The notes under the pieces are model-generated. The model worked only from the letters and a program-made list of their open reading frames with translations, searched no databases and was not told the origin of the DNA. This document shows positions 33,344 through 46,400 of a stretch of 64,000 nt of DNA, in pieces. Location of the stretch: assembly GCF_000350225.1 (NCBI RefSeq), contig NW_005178858.1, positions 147,606-211,605 on the forward strand, given 5' to 3'. This DNA comes from Chondrus crispus (lineage: Eukaryota; Rhodophyta; Florideophyceae; Gigartinales; Gigartinaceae). Positions within the stretch are counted from its first letter, which is position 1, and each line of letters starts with the position of its first letter. The translations under genes were made by a program, and so were the position numbers.

Positions 33344-33661
33344 TTGAGGCCCTCTCAGAGGGCAGAGGAGCCACTCGGTTATATGGTACCCCAAGGCTTG
33401 GGGCACCATATACCCGAGTTGCTCCTTCCAAAAGAAGACTGTCAGTTCACTGTCGACGACCTGGCACGCTTCGGGTGGATCAATTCGGTCAACGATACAG
33501 GCCGTCACAACACCATGACAGACCAGGAGTGGGATATCTCCCAAATCTACCTCTGGAAAACCGGAGTGTACTATGGGGTGGATGCATCTACCAAACACTC
33601 CTACCCCATAGATCTCTACACCCTCATGATCAGGGGTACTGGAAAACTGCACTACCCATAA
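33344..33661 (+). other. Unrecognised open frame following the H3-tail frame
   Basis: A 105-codon frame in another phase. It reads naturally from about 33420 (TVDDLARFGWINSVND, then DQEWDISQIYLWKTGVYYG) to a stop at 33659-33661. No family is recognised. Its first part crosses the palindrome at 33373-33419, which also makes the minus strand read a related peptide. It could be the continuation of the H3-tail protein through a frame change; not shown. Confidence 0.25.
33373..33419. repeat. 47-bp near-perfect palindrome
   Basis: Arms of 23 bp with two mismatches (ACTCGGTTATATGG...CCCCAAG against its inverse) around a single G. It has the same size and architecture as the exact palindrome at 18089-18135, pointing to the same kind of fold-back event, here older. 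Confidence 0.9.
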
Positions 33662-33664
33662 AGT

Positions 33665-35469
33665 AGTTATGGGAGCCTTCTGTTTCGGGGGGAAAGACCG
33701 TCACTATGCATACATGGCAATCGACGCTTTCTGGCCCCAAGCCACTGATTCTTTGGGAGTGAGTGCACATTTGGCTGCACTTATCATCGTGTTATCACTT
33801 TGTTCTCCAGCTAACAAGCATTGTAACCACTCCGCACTGTATCCTGCAGTGCCATTATTCATCAGGTGCTCCGTTATCAAAAATGAGCTTTGATCTAACG
33901 CACGCTTCGCCGTATTTTGTGACACAGTTCCAAGCAAGCTGGCACATGCGTTCGACAGCCGATGGCACACTACAGGTCGAAGTCATGGCGAAATGTTGCG
34001 TATGTTTTTTGGAGTCACAGCAATAGAATAATGTTAAAAGATGGGAGCGGGGAAGAGCCGAGGTTAATGGTCGTACACCAGATCGTCGTCGTCCGGGATC
34101 GCGCTCTTCTCTTCGAACACGTGTATTACACGTGCGACACGTAAATTAACGTCTAATACCAAGTGGCAACTTAATAGTAATTATTTTATTAATATTAATT
34201 GTAATTAGAAATTCTCTATTCAATTAAATTGGTCGAAAGCTGGTGACCGGTACAGTAAACGGACCAGGTGGCCTGACTGCACCAAGTCTGGAACCTGCGC
34301 GCTTCGTCGTCGGCCTTTTTCAGTTTTTTGGTTCATTTTTGGCTAATTTCCACATTTCTAGGAGACATTGCGTGCAATTACTGGAGGACTTTTGTAGCGC
34401 ATTTTCGATGTGTTCTGGGGGGTGAGGGGTGCTGCTTGTGGTGTGCGGGCTTACCCTCCAAGATGAGGGCAACTACGCGGAGCATTGTCGAGGGTAAGCC
34501 CCGTGGCATGCGGACGGTTCTGCGCCATTCATTTTGAACTTTAGTATGGACAAGTTGGACTAACTAGATCGCAGTACTGTAATGCTTTAATTGCAAACTT
34601 GTTTGTTGGGCCAAAGTTGGGCAACCCCCCCCCCAAATGTGCTGCAATCGACGTGGTGGGGCTCCCGTCATCTGATTGGCCACGTGATGCCAGCAAGGTG
34701 GGGCACCCCTCTCTGGTTCATCACGTATGAAACCAATTAGTATGATATGCACCTAATTTACTGTGCGGTAGAATATCGCCTCTGCTGCGCATCACAGATC
34801 AGAAGTCATCTGCACAACCAATTATGATTTATTTGCATGCTTTGTGTAACCTGAAATGGGATTTTTTCAACCATGTATTCGGGTCGGGTTTTAATTTTTG
34901 CATTTAGCTTGTAGTGCTGCGTAAACCCACCCTCGCACTGCGGGGGCACGTTCCTTATCAACAGTCGTCGCCGGTTGTACAAGCAGAACCAAAGTTGAGT
35001 GTGCTGCCCTCGAGCGCCTCGTTTTTGGTTCCTGCTGATTCTGACCCAAAGAAAAGGGCACTGAGGTGTAGGATTGCTACGCCGTGCCGAGAAAAGAACG
35101 ACAAAATCTGATTTTCGCAACACTTATAAGTGCACGAAGCCACAGTCACTGCTGTCGTCGCTCGCCGCTGCCGTCGCTCACTGTTGCCGTCGCCTGGTGA
35201 TGTTGCCGTCGTTCGATGCTACCATCCCTCACGGCTTCTGTTGTTTCTATCAAGAATATAGTAAGGAAACCTTTGGATATTCATGGTACGTGAGAGCCTA
35301 GCGATACTTCTGGCAACTTGAACCAATCTCCGATACTGCGTGATATTCAACCCGATACTGTGGTAAAACTGGTGCGACCTCCTTGAGGTCTGGTGAAGTA
35401 ACGGCTCGAGAGGAGAGACGGGGTGTGGTGGTGCGACGTGAACTATCCAAAAACATCCATAAGCCTAAT
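33665..35469. other. No recognised gene; small inverted repeat
   Basis: Only short frames occur. An AT-rich block spans 34140-34240. GGCTTACCCTC (34448-34458) and GAGGGTAAGCC (34490-34500) form an exact 11-bp inverted repeat with a 31-base loop. A degenerate GCCGTCGCTCACTGTT-type short repeat lies at 35145-35225, just before the Copia relic. Confidence 0.4.
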
Positions 35470-38400
35470 TCAAGATGTCTTATGTTTCCGATTCAACTAC
35501 CATCAGGGAACAGAGAAGAGGTATCATGAAGGCGGCAGTGGAACCAATAAATGTCATTTCTGAAGAACAACATGCTTTCAAGGAAGGCATGAAACTTATG
35601 CTGAACAGTACATGAATGTCATCCGCAGCTACTCGCGAGACAATTGTCGAACTTTTTCCATCAGAATCCCTTGTAACACCTTCATTTCAGAAGTTACCAC
35701 TCTTGTTCTATAATTTCCGGGATGTACTTCGCTTTTGCGGTATTATTGTTGAACAAAGGCAAGGATTGTATATTCCCCAGGCCGTCGTCAATGCAACTTA
35801 CTCTGATGACGCTCAGTTGCAGAACACTGCAAATTCATACTCGGCCGATTTCAAACTTATCACTTCACGGGGAAGCTCCTCCGTCCAGGCGTCGGAAGTT
35901 CGATCAGGAGTAAATCACGATTCTTTGAAAATAAAAGTGATTGGCGATAAGTGGATGCAGTAAATCGTCTCTTTACCGAAAAAGAAAAAGACAGCGGGAT
36001 TCTAGCAGACTCTCCAAATCTAACAGAGGCACAGAATGCATACATAACGTATTGCCCTCAGAAAGGCTTCTCTCGGGGTGATCGCGTGAGACTATTTTCA
36101 AGTGTTCTCAAGGGTCCTGCATTGTTATATTGGAGTACCAACATCCAAGGGAGGGATGTGTACACAGAGATAGCAGTTGTTTAAAGCATTTGAGAACCAG
36201 TTCGACACTCCAGCTCATCAACGCCAAATCGAGTCGTTGACGAACTCCCTCACTGTTGAAGCTGTCAGAAAGCAACGAAGATGCAGTAGCGTTGCTGTAC
36301 TCGGTTTTCTCTACCACGAAGAGTGCAGATTGAACGAGCAATTCCCGAAAGTAAAGAAAGGAGATGCCTTTCGTAATCAATCTTTGATGAAAATCGTGGA
36401 GAGACACGAATGGTCTCGGACATTTGAGGAGAAAGTCATGCAAGAAGCCCCCAAGTATGACGCTCTTTACACTCACCTCTCCGCATCTGTTGTGATATGG
36501 GAGAATGACATACAAAGAACTGGACAAGATCCTCACTCTGCTGATGACCTTCGAAAATCGCAACCCTCGGCAGCATCTTTCATAGTGTATGGGGCATAAT
36601 CTGCAAATCCTGTATCTACTGGAAAGTCCCGTACTCTTCCCAATAGGCCAACCCCTCCTTCATCAAAAGTAGACAATTTCCTTCTCGTCAGAATAATAGA
36701 AAGGCGTTAAATATCCCACTCCGATTCTGCACGAACAACGAGGTGGAAACTCGCCGTTTCAAGTACGGAAGAACGGGTCATTGGCATGCGCAGTAGACAT
36801 ATAATGATGGGCAAATCATGCGGCAAGCAGCTAGAAGCAGGATACGCCAGATTGGCAGCCGGCCAAATGTCGCAGCTGCAAGAGGTCTTTTCCAACTCTT
36901 GCAAGAAGAGGACGAAGTAATGCAGACAATGGATTCTGAGGATGATACCTTTGAGACGCTCATGAAGACGAAAAGTGCACAGAACGAAGACACCGATAAC
37001 GTTTATGACACTTTGGTGGCCAAGTCTGAAGAAGAAGTTCAAGACGCAGAGAATTTTCGAGAGGCGGGATTGCAGTAACTACACGGCAAAATACCGCTAT
37101 GAATCACCACCGGACATTTCCTCACTACAACCGTCTCATGCTCAACCTTTTTGTGTGTTTTTCGTTTGCTGTACTATTGCTGAACTGTCCAAACCCTTCG
37201 ACAACAATCTCATATCGAAGTTCTAAGGTGGAGCTGTTGATAAAGGAGCACAGATGTCTGTTATTGGAATCCATCAAGCAAGAGCGTACTGAAATTCACT
37301 TGATATCAAGCCCAGTTTGTCCTCAGCGCCTACTTCTGTATTTGGTGACCAAAGAAAAGGTAGTCATGGAAAGTTGAATATTATCGTTCCAACGCCAAAC
37401 GGCGACAAATCAATCGAAACGAATGTGGTATCAGCACGAATCCCTTTCCTGATCGGCGTGGACACACTTGAAATATATGGGTGGAATGTACTAACTGTTC
37501 AAAACAAGTTGCATTCTGTGACTGAAGATTGGAAAATGCCCCTGACACGAAAACTCGGTTACCTGTATTTAACTTTGAACAATCAGTATGCTACTCACTG
37601 CCCCGGTAACAACTTAAAAACCTGCACCTACATTTCATGCATTCATCTACATCGAAGCTTCTAAACCTCCATAAACGTGCATAACCGGATAAGGTGACCC
37701 AAGATACGAAACATTTGCTGAAGGACATCTCAAATGCATTTCACGCTTGCCAGACATACTCCTCAAAACCAATAACATTTCAGGTCAGATTCCCAGATAA
37801 GGTATTCTTCAGCAAAGCTATACGTAAGGATCTCATGTAAATTGATGCGGCACCTGTACTCCATGTTATCGACGCTGGAACGAAAATTGCAGCAGCCAGG
37901 TTCCTCCCGGCAGAAAATAAAAACACTGTACGGAACGCTTTCTTGTATGCCTGGGTTATGGTGTACAATAGCTACCCTCATGACATGCTCACTGACTAAG
38001 GATCTGTTTTTAATAGGAAAGAGTGGGCAGAACGATGCAAGTCTGCAGATATTCATCTCAGAACAAGCGGTACTGAGTTCCACAACTCATTGGGTCAAGG
38101 AGAAACGCATCATTCGATGCTAAGGCGGGTGTATACCAAAGTGTCGATGTCACACCCCGATGATCCGAAGTAACCACGTCTATCATAATCTGTCGAGGCT
38201 ATGAATGATACTGCAGGCCAGAGTGGATTAGTCCCTTCCCTACTCCTCTTTGGTGTATACCCGCGAATACTTCAATCTGCTTCATTCCTACCAATCCAGG
38301 TCGAACGCTTCAAAACCATGAATACTGCTCTGAAAGAATATGAGCAGATCATAGCGCGTCAACGTGTGAGACACGCCCTAATAAAAAACCACCGCTTGGT

Positions 38401-40186
38401 CCTAGTCATTTGTGGATACCTGAACTGCTAGTGAATGTTTACCGGGAGAAACTAAAAAGATGGCCAGGTCCCCATTTAGTGAGAAGGTGCGACAACAAGC
38501 AAGTTATCGTCGACATGAAGGATCGCACTGTTTCCCGTAGTTTCAACATATCACATTTGAAACCTGTTAGACCAGCATCTATAGGAGACCTTCTTGAACA
38601 TCCTGCATCCCAACAAGACACCACGCTAGAACCAATACCACTATTTTCTAAACTGATTCCAGCCGCACATGATCTGACTATTTTGCCAGAACCGCAAGTG
38701 TATTTCAGTGAGATACTCTCGCCACGTGATCCGAGAAATGCCTTGTTTGATGAAGCTAAAAGATTTGAGCTTGAAGGGCTGATGAAGAGGGGGACATTCA
38801 AGTTAGTTATGAGAGAAGAATTGCCATCTCATCCGAATATTGTTCCATCTATATTAGTGTTGACAATCACACAGAAAGCATCGTGAAGAAATCTACGAAG
38901 CCCGGTTTGTATTGGGAGGATATTTGGACAAAGAAAAAAGAAATGTTGTTCATAGGGCAACCACTTTGAAACAATGTTCTATTCATGTCTTGCTTGCGTT
39001 GGCAACAACTCTAGGTTTCAACCTCTGGTCTACGGATATAAACTAAGCCTATCTCCAGTCTGCAGCCAATCTACGGTGGGAAATATTTGTCAAACCTCAT
39101 GTATTAGACTTTTCAACTAATCAACTGCTACGAGTTGTAAAACCACTATATCGACTAAGCGATGCAGGAGATTATTGGGGTGAGACCTTCAATCGGCATC
39201 ACTTTGATTACCTACAAATGGAACAGGCTACTGGTGATTTTCTCTTTTCTTCAAGAGAGTCAATGGCAGGCTTGTCGGGATATCTGGAACGTACGTCGAT
39301 GATATACTGCGGGCAGGAACAGAAGAATTTCGAAAGTATTCGAACATGAAAACTGATGAGACGTTCGATTCGAAACCACACGAGGTCCCACTAATGACTT
39401 TTACAGGCATGCGTGTATCCGGGTCAAAAACGCAATACGAACTCTCTCAGAAGAAATACATCGAGAAGCTTGATTTGCTTTAGCAGAGTACAAAGTTTGA
39501 GATGTTTCGTTCTATGCGTGCAAAGCTTTCTTGGGTAGTGAATTCTAGACCTGACATTGCATGTGCAGTATCGTTTGCCTTTCAGATTACACCAAAAGTC
39601 GTTCACCCACGAATCGTTCAAATCTCTCAACAAGATGATCAAAAATTTGAAATCCACTGCAGACTTGAGCCTCAACTATCCAAGACTGTACTTACATACC
39701 ATTCATATGACTGTCTACTCCGATTCATCTTTCAACAACAATTCAGATCACAAAAGTCAGTTGGGATATGTAATCCTGCTAGTCGATGGAAGTAATCAAT
39801 GCTGCATCATCCAATACTCCTCGCACAAATCGAGAAGAGTGGTAAGATCTAGTGCTGCAATCAAAACAATTGCTGTGGCAGATGCTTTTGATCAGTCATT
39901 CATATTGAAACACGACATACAGAGAATAATTGCCAAAGAAATACCTGTACTAATGCTGACGGATTCTAAGATTCTGTTCGATTTTTTAACTGGAAATGGT
40001 TACACTACGGAATCTCGTTTGATGGTGGACATAGCCGCTATAAGAGAGGCTTGCAATGAAAGAATTATATCCAACATCGGATTAATTCGACGTCAATTCA
40101 ATGTCGCTGACCGTTTAACCAAGATTGAACGCAATCCCCCCATTGGAAGTGATAATGCGTACAAACAGAGTCAACCACCCTATTGA
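35470..40186 (+). mobile_element. Ty1/Copia relic related to the 47.7 kb and 54.8 kb elements
   Basis: A fossil Copia-type element in plus orientation, the same lineage as the two later copies judged by the RNase H and reverse transcriptase wording. Parts in order: gag (about 35480-36600), protease region (about 37320-37650), integrase (about 37680-38400), reverse transcriptase (about 38700-39480) and RNase H (about 39500-40180). No LTR pair or target duplication could be recognised. It is heavily broken (well over ten places), more so than the other two, so it is probably the oldest of the three. Confidence 0.75.
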
Positions 40187-40408
40187 ACAGTATGTAATTG
40201 ACACTGTTCTACCACTTGCCCAAGATCCACGTGCCGAGGATCTTCCCAGTTTAGTATCAACCTTAAGATGGAAAGATTCTATCGTGTCCTAATTAGGCTT
40301 CTTCATTTCTAGAACACGGATGGAATGCCATTCTTTCCAACATCAGAGCATATTGGTTGTGAACAAATATGACACCACAGGTTTTGTTTCTCTCCGCATC
40401 TCATCCTT

Positions 40409-41071
40409 TCACCGCAATAGCCGTATGTGAATCCACGTGTCGAACAGAAGGAGATTTATTTGCCTTCTAGCTTTCTCGTGATTTGAATGTGTATTCAACC
40501 GCCTTGTCCTGTTAAATATCCGATTGTAATGCTGGTGGGCATTCCTTACAAACGTCGGCGGCATAATTCTCATGTTCGTGTCGTTTGGTTTTTGACCTGG
40601 CATCTGCGATGATGCTAATCTCTTGACTAACTCCCCAGCCGATTCCGTTCGACTGACTGCACGACGAATATTTGTACAACCGCGTTTGCGATCTAGGAGT
40701 TCTTGCATGTTTTTCTATAAACGTCCCTGCGTTTTGCGCAAGTGGAATTCTGTATATCAATCTAGCGTTCTATAACTGCACTGATGACATTCTTTCAATT
40801 ATTGACACAAAAGAATTCTTAGAAACATTGGCATGGCAAACGTCTTGAGTGCACGGGAATACTCATCTACACTCCCTTTCGCCGCATTCCACATGACAAA
40901 GATCTTTGGTCTAATCATTATTGCTGGTAGAAGAGGAACCCCGTTTTCCTTCACTTCAGTCCTTAACGCCTTGCTTAATTGTATTATGAGCAAAAGGCTG
41001 TTAACATCAGATGCGAGCCAGTCTGCAAGCAAGGCGTTGTATGATGCCGGAATGTTGCGACTTGGTCCCAC
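40409..41071 (-). pseudogene. Unrecognised decayed coding relic
   Basis: Three minus-strand frames in succession look protein-like. 41071-40799 contains LLADWLASDVNSLLLIIQL and FVMWNAAKGSVDEYSRALKT; 40760-40512 contains SRSQTRLYKY-type basic sequence; and 40708-40409 contains RIFNRTRRLNTHSNHEKARR. The KGSVDEYSR motif recalls the GGVD-type motif in some DDE transposases, but the family is not identified. At least two frame changes occur. No ends were found. Confidence 0.35.
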
Positions 41072-41603
41072 TATCCACCAAGATAAGACCGTTTAATGCA
41101 GAGAAGTGTAACAACATGTGCTGTTCGCTAACGCGTAGGCGTGGATTGAATCTGTGTTTGCCAGTGCGGAATTAAAGAGAAGGGTTGTATGGGAGCGAAC
41201 GCAAAGAGAGGTAATTTCGCTTAGCACGAATGTCATCCGCGTGCTGGATGCCTTTAATCAGACCACCTTGATCTGTAGCTAAGCACTACACAGCCAGGAA
41301 CTCGCGGCCCGCGAAGTTGATCGGTCCTGCAGTTGCGGTCCAAGCTTTTTCCGGAAGACTGCATAGGGATAGAACCAATTCCTGTGTTCGGACGTCGTCT
41401 GAACCACGGAAATAATCTGATTTTGGGCGCACTACGGTGTGGTATGCATAATATTAATGTGTTTACTGAACGGTAGTGATTTTGGAGCACATCCAAGTGA
41501 ACTCACTCAGCCTAAGCAGGAGCTCACTTAGCATCCATAGACGTAACACCGATGGTTCGACGCGTTATTGAGCTATCCCTGCTATTGCAGATCTAATATC
41601 ACC

Positions 41604-42265
41604 TGTGGGATAACTCCTCTCCGCCCTGGGTTGGTTGAGAGGCGAAGGCTTCGCAGAGGGAGAACGCAACGCGGACGCGCGGAGCGAATAGATCCGATAC
41701 GGGCGAACTCGCCAAAAGGGAGATGGTCACTGGCCGGTCACGCGGAGTCGCTCCCTGGTGCGTAAACGGGAGCGACCGGTAACGACTTAGAAGCCAGCGC
41801 GCGGATAGACTTACCCAACGGTCGTATATACGCGCGAAAAGAACGGGAGCGTGCTTGCTACAGTTTACTGGTGCGGACGGCTGTCAGGTCTTAACCCCTC
41901 AGAAGGACGCCTCGGACACCTGTACCAGTACAGTATCAGCCGCCTAGTGCGTGCCGGGTAGCGTACACAATTAAAAAACTAGCGCCAGAAATACAAACTA
42001 CCGCGCGGATGCTGCCACTACACGTGTGCGCTGCCGTACGCGCGTAATAGCTACTAAATATCGTGCGGATCACACGTGTGCTACTGTACACGCGTAATGC
42101 CCGTAGACTATTGCACGGACGACACGTGTGCTGCTGTACACGTACACCACTCCCCGACCGGTCGGTACACGCGCGCGCTCCCTACAAGTGGGCACCCGGC
42201 CAACATGTGCATGGTGCACGGCTGCCCGGTTAATAACCTCGACGCGCTTACGTCGTTATACTACA
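41604..42265 (-). repeat. Solo-LTR-like repeat, copy 2, inverted
   Basis: The reverse complement runs TGTAGTATAACG to ATCCCACA and shares the ordered blocks listed for 31860-32354. It is 662 bp, so one copy has gained or lost about 170 bp, mostly in the second half. No clear target duplication (TCACC / CCACG). The two copies face each other across 9.2 kb. Confidence 0.55.
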
Positions 42266-42956
42266 CCACGTTCTGAGCGAGCTCATCGAACAAGGCGTTA
42301 CAGAAGGCAGGTTTCGTAACTCCCATGCAGCGTCTCGGAGAAAGTTAGTGGCACTGTATATATCACTTCGCCGGTTGATACTTACGCCCCTTTTGCAACA
42401 ACAAATATATCGTTTTCTACACCGAGGATCATGGCATGGTGAAGACATTGCGTTCTGTATGAGGAGGTTGGAACATCTTTCTTAAATAGTGCTGTAGTGC
42501 AATACGCACCTGAAAAGGGGGGTGAAAAGAAAGGAAAATATTTGGATATGAAAAGTAGTCCGGGTTGGGGGACACACGTGTGAATAATTGCACAGTTTTA
42601 ATTTTTAATTATTTTATTTTATTTAGTTAATTAGTTGGCATTAATTTTGCTGACACTAGATTAGATCTAAGATCTAGCGCCGCGAGCTACGGTAGTGGCT
42701 CCGGCGGGGCGATATATACCTTAGCCCTCTGACGACCAAGTCAGTAAAGGTAACCCGAGTTGCCAAAGTTGAATATCGCCTTGGTCGAAGTCCGTCTTTC
42801 CCAAGACGCTCCCTTTTGCCACAGATTACGTTATCCTTTGCGCTCGGGGGTTCCCTTTTCTTTTTCCTTTATTTCCCTATCATCTTCTACTTCTATCTCT
42901 ATTTTTCCCTTAATTGTGTTGGTTCCACTGGAGTTGGTTGCGACCGATCCGGTGTA
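42266..42956. other. Noncoding, LTR-like motifs
   Basis: A G-rich tract near 42515, ACACACGTGTG at about 42570, an AT-rich block and an AGTCAGTAAAGG box near 42740 follow the same order as the repeats at 22410 and 31860, so a third or fourth relative of that family is likely. Ends unresolved. Confidence 0.3.
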
Positions 42957-43201
42957 GGTGTTTTAGCCATCGGGCAACACGTTGTGTAGCGCTGCTACTG
43001 TTTCAAGTTCCGTCGGAAGGCTGTTGCAACGACGCCTCCGTCGAAGGTCTTGCTGTACAAGACAGAGTTGGTACCACCTACCGCGATCGCAATCGCGCTG
43101 GTGAGGGTGTTTTTAGCCATTGGGCAACACGTCGGTAGTAGCGTTGTTACACGGTTACGATCCCGTCGGGTAGTGCTGAACAAGCCCCTGTCAAAGACCT
43201 T
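42957..43201 (+). repeat. Direct repeat of about 148 bp, partial second unit
   Basis: TTTTAGCCATCGGGCAACAC near 42960 recurs as TTTTAGCCATTGGGCAACAC near 43109. In each unit a GTAGCG...GTTAC/CTACTG stretch and a CCGTCGG box follow. No coding meaning found. Confidence 0.6.
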
Positions 43202-43459
43202 GAATTATACACAAGGTGCTGAAGACGCTCGTCGAGCATTGGCCTTACAACCCAGCGAACCGCGGTTACATCGTCGTAGACAAGCCCAACCCGCACTCGT
43301 CGAATGCTCAAGTCTTCACAAGTCTCTACCACCATTATCCTCCCGGGCCGGGCATCTTTTCTTACCCCCCCGTCGGAGTTGAGCTACCGTGGGCCGCAAG
43401 CCCACACAAGGGAAAAGGGAGTCTCGAACGCTCCGTAGCGCGTGCCATCGGCAGTGGTT

Positions 43460-46400
43460 GTTGCTGTTGTTGTTTTTCTTCTTTTTGTTTGACCGTTGGA
43501 CTGTGTTCGCGGCCTGCCAGGCACATTGCACTACAAGTGCGTCGGTTTCAGATGCATTGCCGATTCCAGAAAGTTCGACTAATCGTCCGGTGTTGCCACT
43601 TGTTGATAATGCTTGTTCAATGGTACGCACGGCTGTAATTATCTTAATCTCCACAGTGTCCTTCTTCTTGCTTATTGAACTGTCATTTCTGCGTCTTTCG
43701 TATGTAACTAATGCATCTGGACTATCTGCAAGCATCTTGCTGCGTTTGGGACAAATGAAGACGACGGTCTGAAGGCCATGGACCTTCACAGCGTACGCAG
43801 TTCTTTTCACGAAAGCATTGTGCTTTGCACCGTCGGTATATACCGCTGCATACACCTCACGAGATCTTGATATGAAACGTGGCAATGCCCTTAGGACCTT
43901 TGTTTCTTTGAAGGATCTTTCTCTGAATCCACATGTGGAAACAAGTGGTTTCATAATCCATGCCGATAGTGAAGCTTTGTGCACGTGCATCATGAGGGTT
44001 TTCTTTTGGCGAACCATCAACTCCTCTGGTGACAGTGGTTGAGGGTGAGGTATTTCACTGCGTCTGGTTTTCAGATCGGTATTGACTTCTACTGCCAGTT
44101 GCACAAGTTGTTGTTTTTTCGTGGAGGCAGGCTGCCTCCTCCCCACCGCAGCCCAAACTTCGTTAAGATCTTGTTGTTCAATTGAGACTCATCTGAATAT
44201 GAAATGTCATACATGTCATACCGCAGGCCCAAATCCGGACTGCAGCTCTCCTTTTCCATACGCATCCAATCTAACACAATATCCCACTGATACCTCAAGA
44301 TTTCTTCAACTGCATCAACAGTTATAACAGTTGGTGGCATACTCTCATCCCCAAAAAGATTTGCACCACAAAGAGACCACGCAAGCACCCCCAACTTTTC
44401 TCCATACTTCTTCGCAATTGCTCGCAAGAATTAACCCCCCAGTTCTCGATTTAAAACAGAATGCTCGATCCAGAAACCAGGCAGGGTCCTCTGATTGGTA
44501 ATAGGTGAGATTCTGTACCGAGTTGTATAGCTCTTCTAAATATAATTATGCGAGTGCTCATCCTCATTGCTCTGCCCCGCATTCAAACTTGAACCAAATA
44601 CAACTGAAAGGGCTTTGATCTTTTCGGGATGGCAGACCTCTCGGAAGCTATCCTTCTGAACCCATTTGGCTCAGAAGGATATCTTCGGAGAGGCATCCTT
44701 TGAAAGTGAACTTTGAAGCGGAAAACAGTCTTTCTTTATTTGTGTAAGTTGCTGCCACCCGACCGGAATAACTTTCACGATAAACGGCTTCTTGTATATG
44801 TCTATGGGATGAACCGCTGCGTCCTTTCTGTCTCGCAAAATACACCGCGCGACATTCATTCTGAAAATTTTCAGACATAACCATCTCTTTATACTTTTTG
44901 CGAATAGCACCATCTTCGAAAACGAACGGAAAGTCGTATGGTCTTTCGTGTGTTCCAATTGTCGTTGCACTGAGCACATTGCTTACAAAACCTCGCGCTC
45001 TGCACGCAATTGTAGCCTCTGTCAGAGATAAATGTGGCTTCTGGCATTGGCACTGATGCCTCCTTTGTCGGGCTCCCTGCACCAGCTGTGCCAAACGAAT
45101 CCACGTCTCTGAGGCTCCCACTTTCTTTCGCAAGTAGTGTGCAGCGATTTATGCCGATTTCAATGCCGAACAGAGTTCATTCGAAACAGGGCCCGAAGTT
45201 TTTTCAGGATTGTTTATCTGTCTGAGGTTTGTCAACAGCGAGACTGAAGGCGAAGAAAGCCGCAGATTATCATCGTCAAGAGAAAATATTGTCGATACAG
45301 GTACGAAAGGTAGCCTTCTGTTGATGGCCGCAAGATCCTGTTCGAGCCCAGAAATTTTTGCGCTATCAGAGAGGGATCGACTCATCTACTCATTTTCCGA
45401 ATAGTTTAATCGACCTCGATTCTCTCCTGTTGCGCAAAGTGCGGAACAAACATTCATGTGACGTCGCACTGATACCCCCCATCTGCAAGAAGCTCGCTCG
45501 ATTCCCTTGGGATGCAACAACTTTTGGGGATGAATGATATGAGGCACACAGAGTATGAAAAATGATAATGCCCTTCATCTGATATAAGTCCACAAGTTTC
45601 TGGCCTCTCTGTGACAAACTTCTGTTAGCCATGACGCAGAATTTTTCGAGCAGGATAAATGACAGAAACACGCCAAGCACGTCTAAGCGAGAAATTAGAA
45701 CCTCATTCTTCCTTTTTTAAACATATCGTGTATGGCGAGACACGATTCGCATCACGGACACTTTCTGCCCTTATGGCTCGTAAAATTTGGGCAACCTCCC
45801 TCACGTATCGAACCTCTATCTCTTCGTCGACATCGTCAACGCAGATAGTTATTTCGGCATGAGGGTCACTGTACTCCCAACGAAGCAATCGTGCCTCGGT
45901 GGGTGCGAGAGTGGAGGTTCTTTGGCCTCGCGGTTGTTCAAATGGTATTACACTATTTGTGAGGTGCGCACTAACATGATGGGATCGCAAAACATTCCCG
46001 AGGTGAAGTTCTCAACTGCCCATTGGATCGCACTCTGCCATGGTGCTGAAATGAATTTGTGTGGGGCCAATGGGCCTTTGTTCCCAGTTCTATCTTCAGC
46101 AGAGTCATATGAAGGCATACATGTGTGCTCAGTATCACTTGCTTCCGATCCTAAAGAATTCATAAAATTCGGGTCATGTACTTCGAGATGTTCCTGTCAG
46201 AACGGCATGTCGTTAAAGTGAGAGCTTGTTTCGCTGTCAAAGTTCAAGCAGCGAACTGTCTTCGTAGGACCTTAATGTCGTAAACGCTTTCTACCGGCGG
46301 TTGAAATTGTTTCGTAATTTAAACCGCGTTGAACTAGAGAAGCGTTCGAACTAAAAGGATTTATTGCTTGCCTTGAACTGTCGTCATTGCCACGTGAATC

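Noticed and set aside
33704-33970. Minus-strand 88-codon frame
   Set aside because: No family motif, and overlapping frames of similar length exist on the other strand.
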